From Colletotrichum lupini (taxonomy: Eukaryota > Ascomycota > Sordariomycetes > Glomerellales > Glomerellaceae): a stretch of DNA of 64,000 nucleotides. Shown piece after piece: positions 51,756-62,230 of the stretch (the first letter of the stretch is position 1; each line of letters starts with the position of its first letter). Where the stretch lies: NCBI RefSeq assembly GCF_023278565.1, contig NC_064681.1, forward strand, positions 4,154,001 through 4,218,000, written 5' to 3'. The position numbers were made by a program, and so were the translations under genes. The notes below the pieces were generated by a model that worked only from the letters and a program-made list of their open reading frames with translations, had not been told where the DNA came from and searched no databases.

Positions 51756-52916
51756 ATGCTTCGATCTCGTTTCCCATCAGCTCATCACTTCACTGTGTCA
51801 ATCTTCGGATGCCAGTATCATGCCGACTCACCCTCACCTGAGAAACTATCTCTCATCAACAAGTTTGACGGACTCATCAAGGCCGCCGCGATTCATGTCG
51901 AAGAGCTCGAGCAAAATGACCTCCCCTCCAAGGTCTGGATGAGCTACTGGAAGTCTCCCCAGGTTTTCAAGGCATGGTGGGAGAGCCCGGAAACTTCTGC
52001 CTTTTGGGCCGCCCTGCCTGAGAACGCTGGTTTCTGGAGAGAGACCGTGAGCTTGCCCGCCACGAGATCAATGTACGAATCCAACAAGGAGCAACCTTCT
52101 GGTTTCGGCCACTGCGGAGAGCTGATCCCCCTCACTTCGAAAACGGGATACTGGGGCGCCTACCGCTCGCGTATGACCCCTGATGGCCCGGAAGACAAGT
52201 TCGAGTCTCCTCTGCCTGCGGTACCCGAGGCTCGTCCTTTGACGGACAAGATCCGCCCCGGAAGGGTCAGAGTGTCCAAGTTCCCTGACAACATCTCCTT
52301 TGTTGTGGAGGGCCAAGACTACAGTGCCATGAATGATAACGAGCGCGAACACTGGAACGAGAACTTCGACGGTCTGACCAAGCAATGGGTCACCAATGTC
52401 ATGAACGCTGGTCCCGCCGGTGGGATGGTTTCTTCAAGGGCCTGCCACGCCTTCGCGGGTGACAAGCAACCTGGTGCCACGAAAAGCGCTGTCAACGGCG
52501 CCTCAACCAACGGCACTGATGGTACAAATGGTACCAACGGAACTTTGACAAATGGACACGGCAACGGAATCTTCCCCGGCTTGGACTACATTCGTCAGGC
52601 CCAGATCCTCTTTTGGCTTGACCTTTCCAAAATGGAACACATCGGCAGAACGGATAAGGTTCACGTCAAGCTCAGACGCGACTTTTTCGCTGCATACGGG
52701 CCTGGTGGAGTTATGGAGGGTGGTGATTTGCTGCTTTGGGTTGATGTGGCAGTTCTGAAGGGTGAAGAGATGGACGCGGAGTATGTTGGGTGCTATGATG
52801 GAACAGGATTTCTTGCATACGACGACCACCCCGCGTTCGCGAGCGAAAAGGTGGACATCGCCAAGCTGCCAGCGTTTTTCGACGCGCCGATCAAGTCCCA
52901 GCCCATTGAGTGGTAA
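51756..52916 (+). CDS. Heme-dependent aldoxime dehydratase (phenylacetaldoxime dehydratase family)
   Basis: An intronless 386-residue protein of the Dehydratase_hem family, enzymes that turn aldoximes into nitriles using heme b. The start is the ATG at 51756; the frame extends only from a GTG upstream. Recognisable family text is HHFTVSIFGCQY (dimer ferredoxin-like fold), the HIEL-like GHCGELIPLTSKTGYWGAYRSRM with the Arg expected to contact the oxime, and LDLSKMEHIGRTDKVHVKLRRDFF. The last includes His in MEHIG, where the heme-ligand/catalytic His region lies in relatives, and is followed by GGDLLLWVDVAVLKGEEMDAEYVGCYDGTGFLAYD. An insertion of about 25 residues rich in Asn-Gly-Thr (NGTDGTNGTNGT) sits near residue 260, just before the C-terminal domain. 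The enzyme is probably cytosolic. No nitrilase or CYP79-like gene is adjacent. Confidence 0.87.
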   Translation: MLRSRFPSAHHFTVSIFGCQYHADSPSPEKLSLINKFDGLIKAAAIHVEELEQNDLPSKVWMSYWKSPQVFKAWWESPETSAFWAALPENAGFWRETVSLPATRSMYESNKEQPSGFGHCGELIPLTSKTGYWGAYRSRMTPDGPEDKFESPLPAVPEARPLTDKIRPGRVRVSKFPDNISFVVEGQDYSAMNDNEREHWNENFDGLTKQWVTNVMNAGPAGGMVSSRACHAFAGDKQPGATKSAVNGASTNGTDGTNGTNGTLTNGHGNGIFPGLDYIRQAQILFWLDLSKMEHIGRTDKVHVKLRRDFFAAYGPGGVMEGGDLLLWVDVAVLKGEEMDAEYVGCYDGTGFLAYDDHPAFASEKVDIAKLPAFFDAPIKSQPIEW

Positions 52917-54237
52917 AGCGTAATAGTAATAATGTGTCATCTCATGTTTGTGTCAAAATCGTCCACGTAACCCTCCTTTGTAGGTGACCTTTCACGATAA
53001 ACAGACGAAGAGCCTCCTCTAGCAGCCGGTGGGCACAGATAGCAGAGAAGCATTCCGTCTTGGGTGCTCGCTGCTCCGTGCTCCACGTTCATCCGGTATA
53101 TTACGAGGCCAAAATTTCGCTCAATCAGGAACTGCACATTCACAATCAGCAAGTGTTTCCGAGTGGGGGCGGGCCGGGATTGAGTCAGTAGTTGAGGATA
53201 GAGTTCACAGGGGCCCCTGTTCCAAGTCGGCCCAGTTCCCCGGACGGGACCGTTCTTCAGCAACGACTAATAGAAATGCAACGTGCATGGGGTCCGCCGG
53301 CCGGCAACCTCGTCGCGGCCCAACGGGCCAGAAGGCGAGACCACGGGAGGGATCTATTGTCTTACCAGAAATGGTCTGGTTTTGGGGGATGTGCGACCGT
53401 CGCCGAGATCTAACCTGCCCATCCGCTGATTGTGGTTGGGAATTTGGTCCCTAGTGGTTCCCGTTTCTGATGATCCAACGGTTTTAACAAGCATCTTATG
53501 ACCCATCAATACAACTTCATAGTTCACGTAACCAGCTACTGGCCAAACTCTCCATTATTACGAATCCCGCATGGGACGAAAGTCATGTTATGTCGTTTTC
53601 TCCGATGCCACGCAAATGCCTCAGGAGCCCTTGCTTTCTGCTGCCAAGTCAGTTTGACGTTCCCTTCCGCGGGCCAATGCAGTCCTTGTCTGCCAGCTTG
53701 CTAAGTCATGTCCCATGAGCAGAACTTTCTAATGTGGAAATGTGCTTGCCGATCTCCACACCCTGACCTCTCAAACAATCTACTTCGGCCAGATACGTTC
53801 AGAGAGGAAGAGAGAAAAGGGGGTTCTCTCGTCATTACCGATTCAGCACTGTGGACCTATGTTGTCTCCTCCAACCCTGAGAACGCTTTCCTGTAACGTA
53901 GAATTACTACCTGAGTCCACAATCACGGTTCACTATCTTTATGTCTTCCAGTCGTTCCCCTGGACCTAATGAACGAGGGTTTGGTCGATCCTAACTGCCG
54001 ATTGCAGGTTGGAAGTAACCTGCAGATGGGTCCTGCAGGCGGCAGACTCTGCAACCTTTTCGCGACCCGATTCTTAAGCACGAGCTGCCCAAAACTGGCG
54101 TCTGTCTAGCCGGTTCAGCATTACCCGCAGGTCTACTCCTTCAACTTTTTGGAAGCGCTTTGTTTTTGCCTATCCCCGATTAAGAACGAGTGTGTGTGTG
54201 TGCGTGCATTTGCGGTCAACTCCGACAACCCGCAACA
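52917..54237. other. Intergenic, no gene seen
   Basis: A region of 1.3 kb with short frames only. A (TG)n stretch lies at 54190-54202 just before the receptor start codon. Confidence 0.55.
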
Positions 54238-55748
54238 ATGGCGGTCGCTGAAGCGTTGATGCCGGCGGTGATTGAGATGTGGGTGGAATATGCCATTGGA
54301 ATTTTGGTTCTTTTTCTACGAATCTTCACGAGATGTAAGAAGGTGGTGGGTTTCAAATGGCAAGGCGACGACTATTTGGCCGTGGCGGCCATTATATTCT
54401 TCACGGTTAGTTTATTGTCTCAATCGGGAACCCCTATTCCCAACCACACCACGGAGCGGGCTCCGCTGACAACACCATGAACCTTAGTTAGAGGTTATGA
54501 TGTGTCAAATCATCGGTAAGAACAGACTCTTGTATGCCAAGAAACTTTACTTTTGTTCTAACGACCACTTTCTAGTTGAGAAGGGAAGCATCACGGGTAT
54601 GACCGACGAGATCGCGTTGAGCCTCACGCCAGAACAATACAAGAGCCACGAAACGGGAGCGAAATGGCTTTTCGCTGCGTGGTATGTCTACGTTAGCATG
54701 ATTTGGAGTCTGAAGGGCATCATGCTCTTCTTCTTCTCCAGAGTCACGTAAGTTGCTGTTCATCGTTTTCCTGCGGAACAGACGCTAAACAACGATTGGG
54801 CAGAAAAACTCTGCCAGAGGAACGCCTGGTCAAGGTGGTGTCCGTCATTACCGTCTTTGCCTACTTGGCCACACTTGCGGTTGTTACAGGACATTGCCGT
54901 CCTATGCACAAGCTTTGGCAAGTGTATCCCTATGCCGGAGGTAAGGAAGATACTGTGATGTTTCGAAACGCGTTGGACGGCGAGAATCTAATGTCCTGTA
55001 GATGACTGCACGCAAAACACCTCCAAATATTACGCTTTGGTGACTACAAACGTCGTGTAAGTACTGGTGGATCTGGAACATTCATCGTATTCCTTAGCTG
55101 ACGCGTGTGCCTAGAACCGACATCATGATCATGTACATTCCCATCCCGTTGTTGTGGAGGTTGCAGACCACTCTTCAAAAGTAAGTTGCAACTGAACGCC
55201 AAAGGGTCTGTGATTCTAACAAGCCATAGAAAACTTGCATTCGGCCTAATGTTCTGTGCCGGTTTCTTTATCGTAATTTGCACGCTATTGCGGTGCATCA
55301 TCTGCTTGAGTACCCCCGAACGACTTGACTGGGGATTGAACTGGTCCATCCGTGAGACGGTAAGCTCAAAATTCATCGCTTCTTAGGTCTTGATCGTCAT
55401 TTTGGCTAATCAATTTCCGATCAGGTTGTTGCGATTATCTGCACGAACGCTCCGTCAATCAAGCCGCTTTTTCCCCATCGACGCACCGGCTCCACGAATC
55501 CGAGTACTCCCCACTCCGGCCTGGTCACATTCGGCGGCACCGGCAGCTCACACAAGATGTCACGCGTCAGAAATGGCCATCAGAAGCTCGACGACACATC
55601 CGTTGGCAGTCAGGAACATATTGTCAACCCAAAGGGCGCCAGGAGCCAGACCACGGCGTTTGCGGACGACCGAAGTTCCGATGACGGAGGAAACTATAAC
55701 TCGGGTATTCAGGTCACTAAGGATTACCACGTTGAGGTTGGCCGATAA
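54238..55748 (+). CDS. PTH11-type seven-transmembrane receptor-like protein (rhodopsin-like fold)
   Basis: Eight exons (54238-54405, 54488-54515, 54576-54747, 54804-54940, 55002-55056, 55115-55180, 55230-55359, 55425-55748) encode 359 residues, and all joins keep frame. Seven hydrophobic segments follow the layout of the fungal rhodopsin-domain/PTH11 group. Helix one is EYAIGILVLFLRIFT, then GDDYLAVAAIIFFT, WYVYVSMIWSLKGIMLFFF, VITVFAYLATLAVV with the TGHCRPMHKLWQVYP loop, TTNVVTDIMIMYIPIPLLWRLQ, LAFGLMFCAGFFIVICTLLR and finally RETVVAIICTNAPSIKPLF, the most diagnostic motif. A Ser-rich cytosolic tail of about 90 residues follows. There is no CFEM domain, so it is a PTH11-related protein of the CFEM-less class. 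Related receptors act in surface sensing in plant-associated fungi. The 28 bp second exon is the weakest join. Confidence 0.85.
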
Positions 55749-56292
55749 TGAGATGGTAGGAGCTACTAATGTGTGAATTCCGAGGCAAGCCCTACGCAGG
55801 ATTACAGAGCTGCTCTGGCGGTTAAACTCCATCCATCTGGTGCCCGCTGGTGGAAAAGAGTCAAGATGTATAATACATGTACATATTGCGAGCCGTCCTC
55901 CTACGGCTGGCCGGTTGGGTACGAATTAATGACGTTCTGGTAACGAAAGACTCGAGTGACTGGGAAAGTTCGTGATCATCAAACGCTACGTGAGAATTTG
56001 ACATCCATTTGCCATCGTCACTTGTGTGGGGGCAAGCAGTTGGTATGGACAGGGAGTAGAGCTAAGAAACGGCATAACTCCTTAGCAAACCTTGACTACA
56101 CGGGCAGGGTGCTCAAGTAACAACAGCCTCTTGATCAGGAAACATGTGATGTGTATGGACGGCTGGCGCTCCTCTCTCGAGTCATTACAAACCTCGCCAG
56201 ACTGTCTCAATATATGGATGCAAGAATATCCCATTTTGGAGCCCCGAGCAATCGTTTCAAGCCTTGCATCCGCCGCTGCATCTCAGTCTCCA
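55749..56292. other. Convergent intergenic region, nothing seen
   Basis: Gap of 544 bp between the receptor and SDR stop codons; no feature supported. Confidence 0.55.
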
Positions 56293-57301
56293 CTACGTCT
56301 TGGATACCAACAAACTGAGGCCCTTGACGTCTTCAAGGTCTTTCAAGCAGGTCTCATGCTTCTGCTTGATAAAGCCCCAAGCCGGCCCACCGAGTGGAAC
56401 ACGCAAAGGAATGCGTTTCTTGCTAGACGCAATACTGAAGATAGCGTCTGCAATCGCAGACGGCTTGGTAAGAGTTCCCGACTTGATACCCATCTCCACG
56501 TATTTCTCAAGAACACGTGCCGGCATATCTTTCTCGGCATAAGCTGGATGAGGCGCAGTCCGCGCCTTGCTATGCCCCTCGAAATTTGTCTGGACACCAC
56601 TCGGCTCTACAATACAAAAGTTTACTGAAATACGTCAGCGACTCCTGCAATTTTTTATGCCAGATATGATGCCAGCTTACTGTTCCAATCAGGATGCATC
56701 TCCTTTGCCACAGACTCAGTCCACCCTTCGACGGCCCACTTCCCCGCGTGGTAGTACGCGTGACCCGGAAAGGCGCATTGTCCAGCAAGAGAGGAAATAT
56801 TGAAGATAATACCGCCTCGTCGGGTTTCAGACTGTCGCATGTTCTCGATGGCACAAGTAGTCATCCGAGCCGTACCGAAGAAGAGGGTTTCAATTTCCTG
56901 GTGAGCTTGTTCCTCTGTCGCAGACTCAGTATCGCCGGACAACGAATACCCGGCATTATTCACCAAGACATCGAGATGAAAATCTTTGCCGAAGTGTTCG
57001 GCTGTGGCTTTGAATGCCTCTTTCACCGAGGTTGGTGATGTCACGTCAAGGGCAATTTTGAGGAGGTTGACATTGTTATCGGGCAGGTAATCCAGGTCCT
57101 TAGGATTCCGAGCTGTTGCGATCAAGCGATGGTTCGGTTTGCTTGCGACTAGAGCTGCTAGTGCTCGGCCGATACCCGACGAACATCCGGTGACTGGTAG
57201 TGTGTCAGTTGTGTGAACCTAAGCGATTCTCACCATAGCAACTTACTCAACCAGATTGCGTCCGGGGGAAGAGTGTACGGTTTGGTGTTAACCGGGTTCA
57301 T
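56293..57301 (-). CDS. Classical short-chain dehydrogenase/reductase
   Basis: Three exons (57301-57247, 57193-56681, 56624-56293) encode 299 residues. The short first exon gives MNPVNTKPYTLPPDAIWL, and splicing supplies the cofactor motif ITGCSSGIGRALA near residues 19-31. Further SDR landmarks are LVNNAGYS, the Ser in IIFNISSLAG and the catalytic Tyr-Lys in YYHAGK (about residue 165). After the second intron the text continues as NFCIVEPSGVQTNF, the usual PG motif region. The Arg in TARNPKD after beta-strand 2 suggests NADP preference. Relatives are often called oxidoreductase or 1-acylglycerone phosphate reductase-like; the substrate is unknown. The protein has no signal peptide. Confidence 0.87.
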
Positions 57302-59431
57302 ATTGACGTTGGAAATTGAAATTTTCGAGATGCTATTGACGATCGAGTCTGGTAAAGAAAAGGTTGATGTGAGAGAGTATGCTAGCTGAGGCTATCCTTT
57401 TCTATCTCAACGTCTCTGTCCCAGATTCGACTTCATCGTCGCGGATCTGATCTCTTGGGCTTTATAGTCCTGACTCGTGGGCTCACACATTGCGATGTTG
57501 ACTTGAGGTCCAATTGATTTTTCGGCTCCAAATTGTGGCGCGGATAGGATTCAAGGTGCTGGCAGCCCAAACCCGATTTTTCTCACCGTGCCGGTCGGGT
57601 GACTCAAGCGGTATCGGTCAGACTGCAATGCAACGGTATTCGCATTCGCATCTGGCAACATACCACAAAGCACATGATTACTTAAGAAAACAATGCTCGC
57701 ACTCGGCTATGCCCATTGACACTGGTCTCGCATTTTCTTCGCACTCGAACAATTCCCTCAGGCATTGATTGGTCTCTCATTTTATTTATGTCCAACATTG
57801 CATCTTCGAAGTCAAGCTTTGGAATGCAGCAATTAACAGGATCCGTTTTCCGCTCTTTAAAGTTTTTCAAGAATAAGCAAGCATATGGAAACACTTGGTC
57901 GTCTGCATTCTTACCCAATAGTCGAGCTTTGAAGTGTCATTATCTCCGTCGCAGGCCCCCCTACACCTCTGACAGACAACGCGCGTCTGATGTGCCACGC
58001 TTAACCCACAGACTAAGCGTTACTATTGGCCCAGAGACATAGCTCCAGTTGACTCTAAGGCGTAATGCCATATAAAGGTTCTGCCAGTTCTGATAGAGCT
58101 GGGACGATGAAGGTCTGTTAGTGGGCGTAGACTCGCGCCACGGCGAAAGCCTTAGGACGAGATTGAGCTGTGAGGTGAGACGTCCCTACTCTCAAACAAA
58201 GTTGGCAAATGTGTTGCGGACGAGACAGATAACAAAAGAGTACCCGGAGTTCATGGTTGTGTCTGTTCATCCAGCACCATTTCGGCGACTGGCATGATGG
58301 GCTTGCCGCTCATTTAAAGCTATGCAATACTTGACATGTTTCGCGAATCGTCGTCCCGTCATTTCCGTCGAAAAGATCGAAAAAGCGTAGAGGCCGACGT
58401 TGGGCATCCATCTTAGGTCAAGCTAGGAGCGGAGATTACTACGAGCCTATTGAAGCCTGGTGGGTTGCGAGCAAGGACGAACACGACAAAGACAAGGCTA
58501 GAAAGCCGTGGGACTGGACTCAACTGAGTCACAAGTGCATGCATGTGAGACTTGAGAAATATTCTGAATAGTGTTTATACGGTGATGATTCCAGCTACGA
58601 GTGCGAGTTGCCGGCATTATTATTCGATGGAAGCAAATATGCGAATCCATTCTGGCATTTCTACATAGGCCGAAAGTTCAGATTAGGTTACATCAATAAA
58701 TTTCTTTGTTTTCCTCTTCTGCATATTATTCGAACTACATGAGCATCGTGTCCAGGCATTGAAGTGACATTAGCACTCGCGGAACTAAAATGACGATATG
58801 CATGAAGATTTCAAATGGGATAGATAGTCTATTTTCCAAGTTCAGCGCCTGTCTTTTACTTTTTCATAGCTTGTACGCAGCCGGGTAATAGACTTTAGTA
58901 AGTTCAATTAGAGAATATGTTTAGAAAAGGATAGGATATGTTCGTAGCTGGAGACTTGTTGCTTCGTCACGCAATTATAGATTTGCTTGGAGGTTTATCA
59001 GATGACGGTTACTCTCTTCTAGTGTCGGATTAAGTTTTACCTGGTTGAGTTAGTCAAGTCACTGTGTCAGTGAGCTTTGCAATGACGAAGAACCCTGACT
59101 GAAGCCGTGACAAAAGTCGCCCACAAAAGGGTTCTGAAAGTTTGGTCTTTTCGTATTCATACATCATCTCATAGTTTCTACTTAATCAGCTCACTTACTC
59201 AGCTCCAAGGCAAACGAGACATGGAGGTGGCTGGAACGAAATCAAGTTGCAACTGGTCACACGAGACTTTGGTTAGTGGGGAAGCCCGCAGCACAACGGG
59301 CACTTAACATCTCCACCCCACAAAAAATAGCCAGAGCCTTGAGCAAACCCTGCGCGCAACAACGCCATGTCTCCGAGTCCACACCTCACCGCCTACTTCA
59401 ACCGCATTGTCGCCGCGGCTCCTTGACGCCA
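57302..59431. other. Intergenic, no gene seen
   Basis: About 2.1 kb upstream of both the SDR and the kinase genes, which are divergent. Only short unsupported frames. Confidence 0.5.
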
Positions 59432-60934
59432 ATGGCCGCGAAGAGAGACGCCTCGCCCCCACGGCAGCTGCCGAACGCCGAACCGGAAGAGCTGTACGGC
59501 CAAGAGGTACGCCTGGAAGAGGAGGCTTTTGCTTGGTATAATCCCGACAAGTGGTACCCGATCCAGATTGGCCAGGTCTATGAGTCGCGATATCAGGTGC
59601 TGCTGAAATTGGGGTTTGGCTCTGCGTCGACGGTGTGGTTGTGTCGTGATCTTGAGTATGTGCGCGATTTATTTCTATGCGTGTTGTTGTTTCGAGAGCT
59701 ACTTTGCTAACTGGTGGTTTAGGAAGCATTGCTATGTAACTTTGAAAGTCTATGAGACTGGTCATCGGCAGGCTCGTAACGAGGAAGTAGTCCTTCGCCA
59801 CTTGGAACGCCTCGAGTCTGAGCACCCAGGACAGAAACTCCTTCGCTCCATCAAGGACAGTTTTGAGCTGCAAGGGAAAATCGGCCCGCATGTTTGCCTG
59901 GTCTTCGAGACTCTAGGCTTATCCCTAGCCGATATTCGAGAGTTGGCAGGCGGCAAGCTGCCAGAGAATCTCTTAAAAGGGTTGATATACGGTTTGTTAC
60001 TGGGCATTGACTATATGCATTCAGTTGCACATGTCGTCCATACAGGTGAGGATGATTATGCTCCTGCAACACTTCACCATCATGCGCCTTAGAAGCTGAG
60101 GTGTTCTCTGCATCGGGGCATAGATCTGCTTCACTAACACACGCGTCAGATATTCAAGATGGAAACATTATGCTCTCAATTTCAGACACGACAATCTTGG
60201 ATGTCCTAGTGAACGAAGAATGGAGGCTTCCAAGCGCGAGAAAAGTCATGAGTGCTCGTACCACCTACGCATCAACGGGGCTCGAGATCCCAGATGATCC
60301 AGGCGATCCTGTCATTTCAGATTTCGGCGATGCGCAATACGGAGAAGGCGACTTCGACGGCGAGGTGATGCCAGATCTGTACCGCGCGCCCGAAATCATC
60401 CTCGGAATTCCCTGGGACGAAAAGATTGATATATGGGCTTTGGGATTGATGGTGAGAGATTCGCCTGCGGCGAGGGGCCTGCCAAATGCTGACGCTGATT
60501 TTTCACCGTTGCCAGGTTTGGGATTTGTTCGAGGGGAAGCTACTCTACAACACACGACACCGCGATCGGAATGCATCCCGGGCAGCCCACTTTGCGAGGA
60601 CGGTGTCTTTGCTCGGACCACCGCCCGATGATCTTCTGGATAGAGGGTCGACATGGAAAGACTTTTTTGACGATGAAGGTTTGTTGATGACCGTGCGAGT
60701 GGTTTGCAATGTAGGCCGGGTGAGACTGACGCGCGAGAGACAGGAAAACTAGTTGTCGACGGCGAGATACCAGAGTCCTCGTTCGAGGAGGAAGAGTGTA
60801 ATCTCGAGGGAGCGGAGCAAGCCGAGTTCTTGGTGTTTCTGAGGAAGATGCTGCAGTGGAAACCAGAGGATAGGTTATCCGCCCGAGAACTGATGGAGGA
60901 CCCGTGGCTGTGTCGGCAGACGGCTGATGACTGA
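59432..60934 (+). CDS. SRPK-like serine/threonine protein kinase
   Basis: Five exons (59432-59655, 59723-60045, 60150-60451, 60516-60678, 60744-60934) encode 400 residues. The start is the ATG at 59432, which opens MAAKRDASPP. The N-terminus has the SRPK-type YNPDKWYPIQIGQVYESRYQV. The Gly-rich loop is KLGFGSASTVWL, the ATP-anchoring Lys is in YVTLKVYE, and the catalytic loop is VVHTDIQDGNIML, with Asp and Asn retained but the usual Lys (DIKPEN) replaced by Gln. DFG is in ISDFGDAQYG, the APE motif in YRAPEIILG, and DIWALG follows. The family's insert between DIQ and DFG is shortened to a variable stretch of about 40 residues. SR-protein kinases regulate splicing factors, but fungi carry many divergent copies with unknown substrates. 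No acidic docking groove could be checked here. Confidence 0.84.
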
Positions 60935-61528
60935 AGGGAGACTTAATTAGATGAGGATGAAGACCCAGAGGCGTGAACAGAGAAAAGGAAGACGGTTGAT
61001 AGGAAGGAGAAGAAGATACCCCATTGCTTTGATGTTTCGATGCTCCAAGCTTCTTGAGAAGCTGTGGTCCAATGGCGTTCTTCCAAATTGCTTGGTCAAG
61101 TGTCTCATCAGGAGGCCTTTCATAAATGATGAGAGGCATCTGATAAGTCATAGGCACTACATATAGACATCCTTGAACGTCACAATGAAGCCACGGTCAT
61201 CCGAACGGGGCATTCAGTGAGTCTGCTCAGTTATGAAGAAGAATTAGATCATTAGAATTATTCCAAACATGCTTCTATATGCTCCTTGTCCCATTTTCAT
61301 CCCGAAATAGCATCCCAGTCCCCATCATCATGTACAATGACCGGGAAGGGTTTTCTAGGCGCCGGAACTATGCGAAAGTGCGAAGCATCCATCAAAGGAG
61401 TGTCGTGAAAGCATAACAGCCAAATCATCGTAAAAGTCGTGTAAAGCGTCGTCAATTATGTGCGGATGGAATTGAGCCCCGCGATGGAACTCTGGTTACC
61501 CATGAACCGTGGTTTAGAATGGTGCCGT
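60935..61528. other. Convergent intergenic region, nothing seen
   Basis: Gap of 594 bp between convergent stop codons. Only short frames. Confidence 0.55.
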
Positions 61529-62230
61529 CTAAGCGACCGCGGAGATCTCCTTGATCGGGGTAGGCAGCGTGATGATGCCGCAGTTGATGTTGCGCGTCGA
61601 GTAAATCTGGCCAATGGTCCAGTTGTCGTTTTGCCAAAACGTCTCCTCGCACTGGAGATCGGCGACGGCGCCGCCCTTTGCGGTGTAGCGGGCTCTGGTT
61701 GTTCACATTCCAATTAGCCTCGGCGTTTCTTATGGCAAACCGTACTCCGTGACGCTTTCGGCGCAAATGTTTCATCGCCAGGGGAAACCCCACGAGGTAG
61801 AAGGCAAACCGGCAGGGAGTTGAGAGGATGTGACTTACGGGTACTTGGGATCATCATTACAAGTCCACGACTGGTTCAACGCAACAGCCTTCTCAGGCGT
61901 GCTCCACGTGAAGGACGTGGCCGTGCTCTCCCCGCCCTCGGGCGGCGTGCACTGATAGACCTGCTCGCCATAGAAGAAGTCGTCGAGACGGCTGCTGGCG
62001 GCGGAGCAGGCGACGGTGTAGTCGAGGACCGGATTGGAGACGTTGAAGCTGATGTAGCCCCACGAGTTCTGGTGGGAAGGCGTGCTGAAGATGTAGCTGG
62101 CGTGGTAGTCGAAACCCGTAAGCGTCCACTCGGAGAGCTTGCCTGATTTCTGGCCGCACGTCTCCTCGCGCTGGGCGATGGGGGAGGCAAGGGCTGGGGC
62201 GAGGAGAAGGAGGCTGGCAAGGAAGTGCAT
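61529..62230 (-). CDS. Small secreted cysteine protein, AltA1-like
   Basis: Two exons (62230-61839 and 61694-61529), separated by a 144 bp intron, encode 185 residues. The signal peptide is MHFLASLLLLAPALASP. The mature part is beta-rich with six cysteines (in EETCGQ, VACSAAS, YQCTPP, WTCNDD, LQCEET and NINCG). It carries the pattern 'NPVLDYTVACSAASSRLDDF...YQC...FTW...LNQSWTC', which resembles the Alt a 1 allergen family of fungal secreted proteins. Members modulate plant defence proteins and bind small ligands, but this is an assignment by pattern only. An alternative is an unrelated secreted protein with similar beta-barrel spacing. Splicing joins PKYP to ARYTAKGG in phase. The C-terminus ends ITLPTPIKEISAVA. 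Confidence 0.62.

Noticed and set aside
51253..51942. Plus-strand open frame of 229 codons upstream of and overlapping the aldoxime dehydratase gene
   Set aside because: It overlaps the well-supported coding frame in another frame and has no domain; it looks like a shadow plus promoter sequence.
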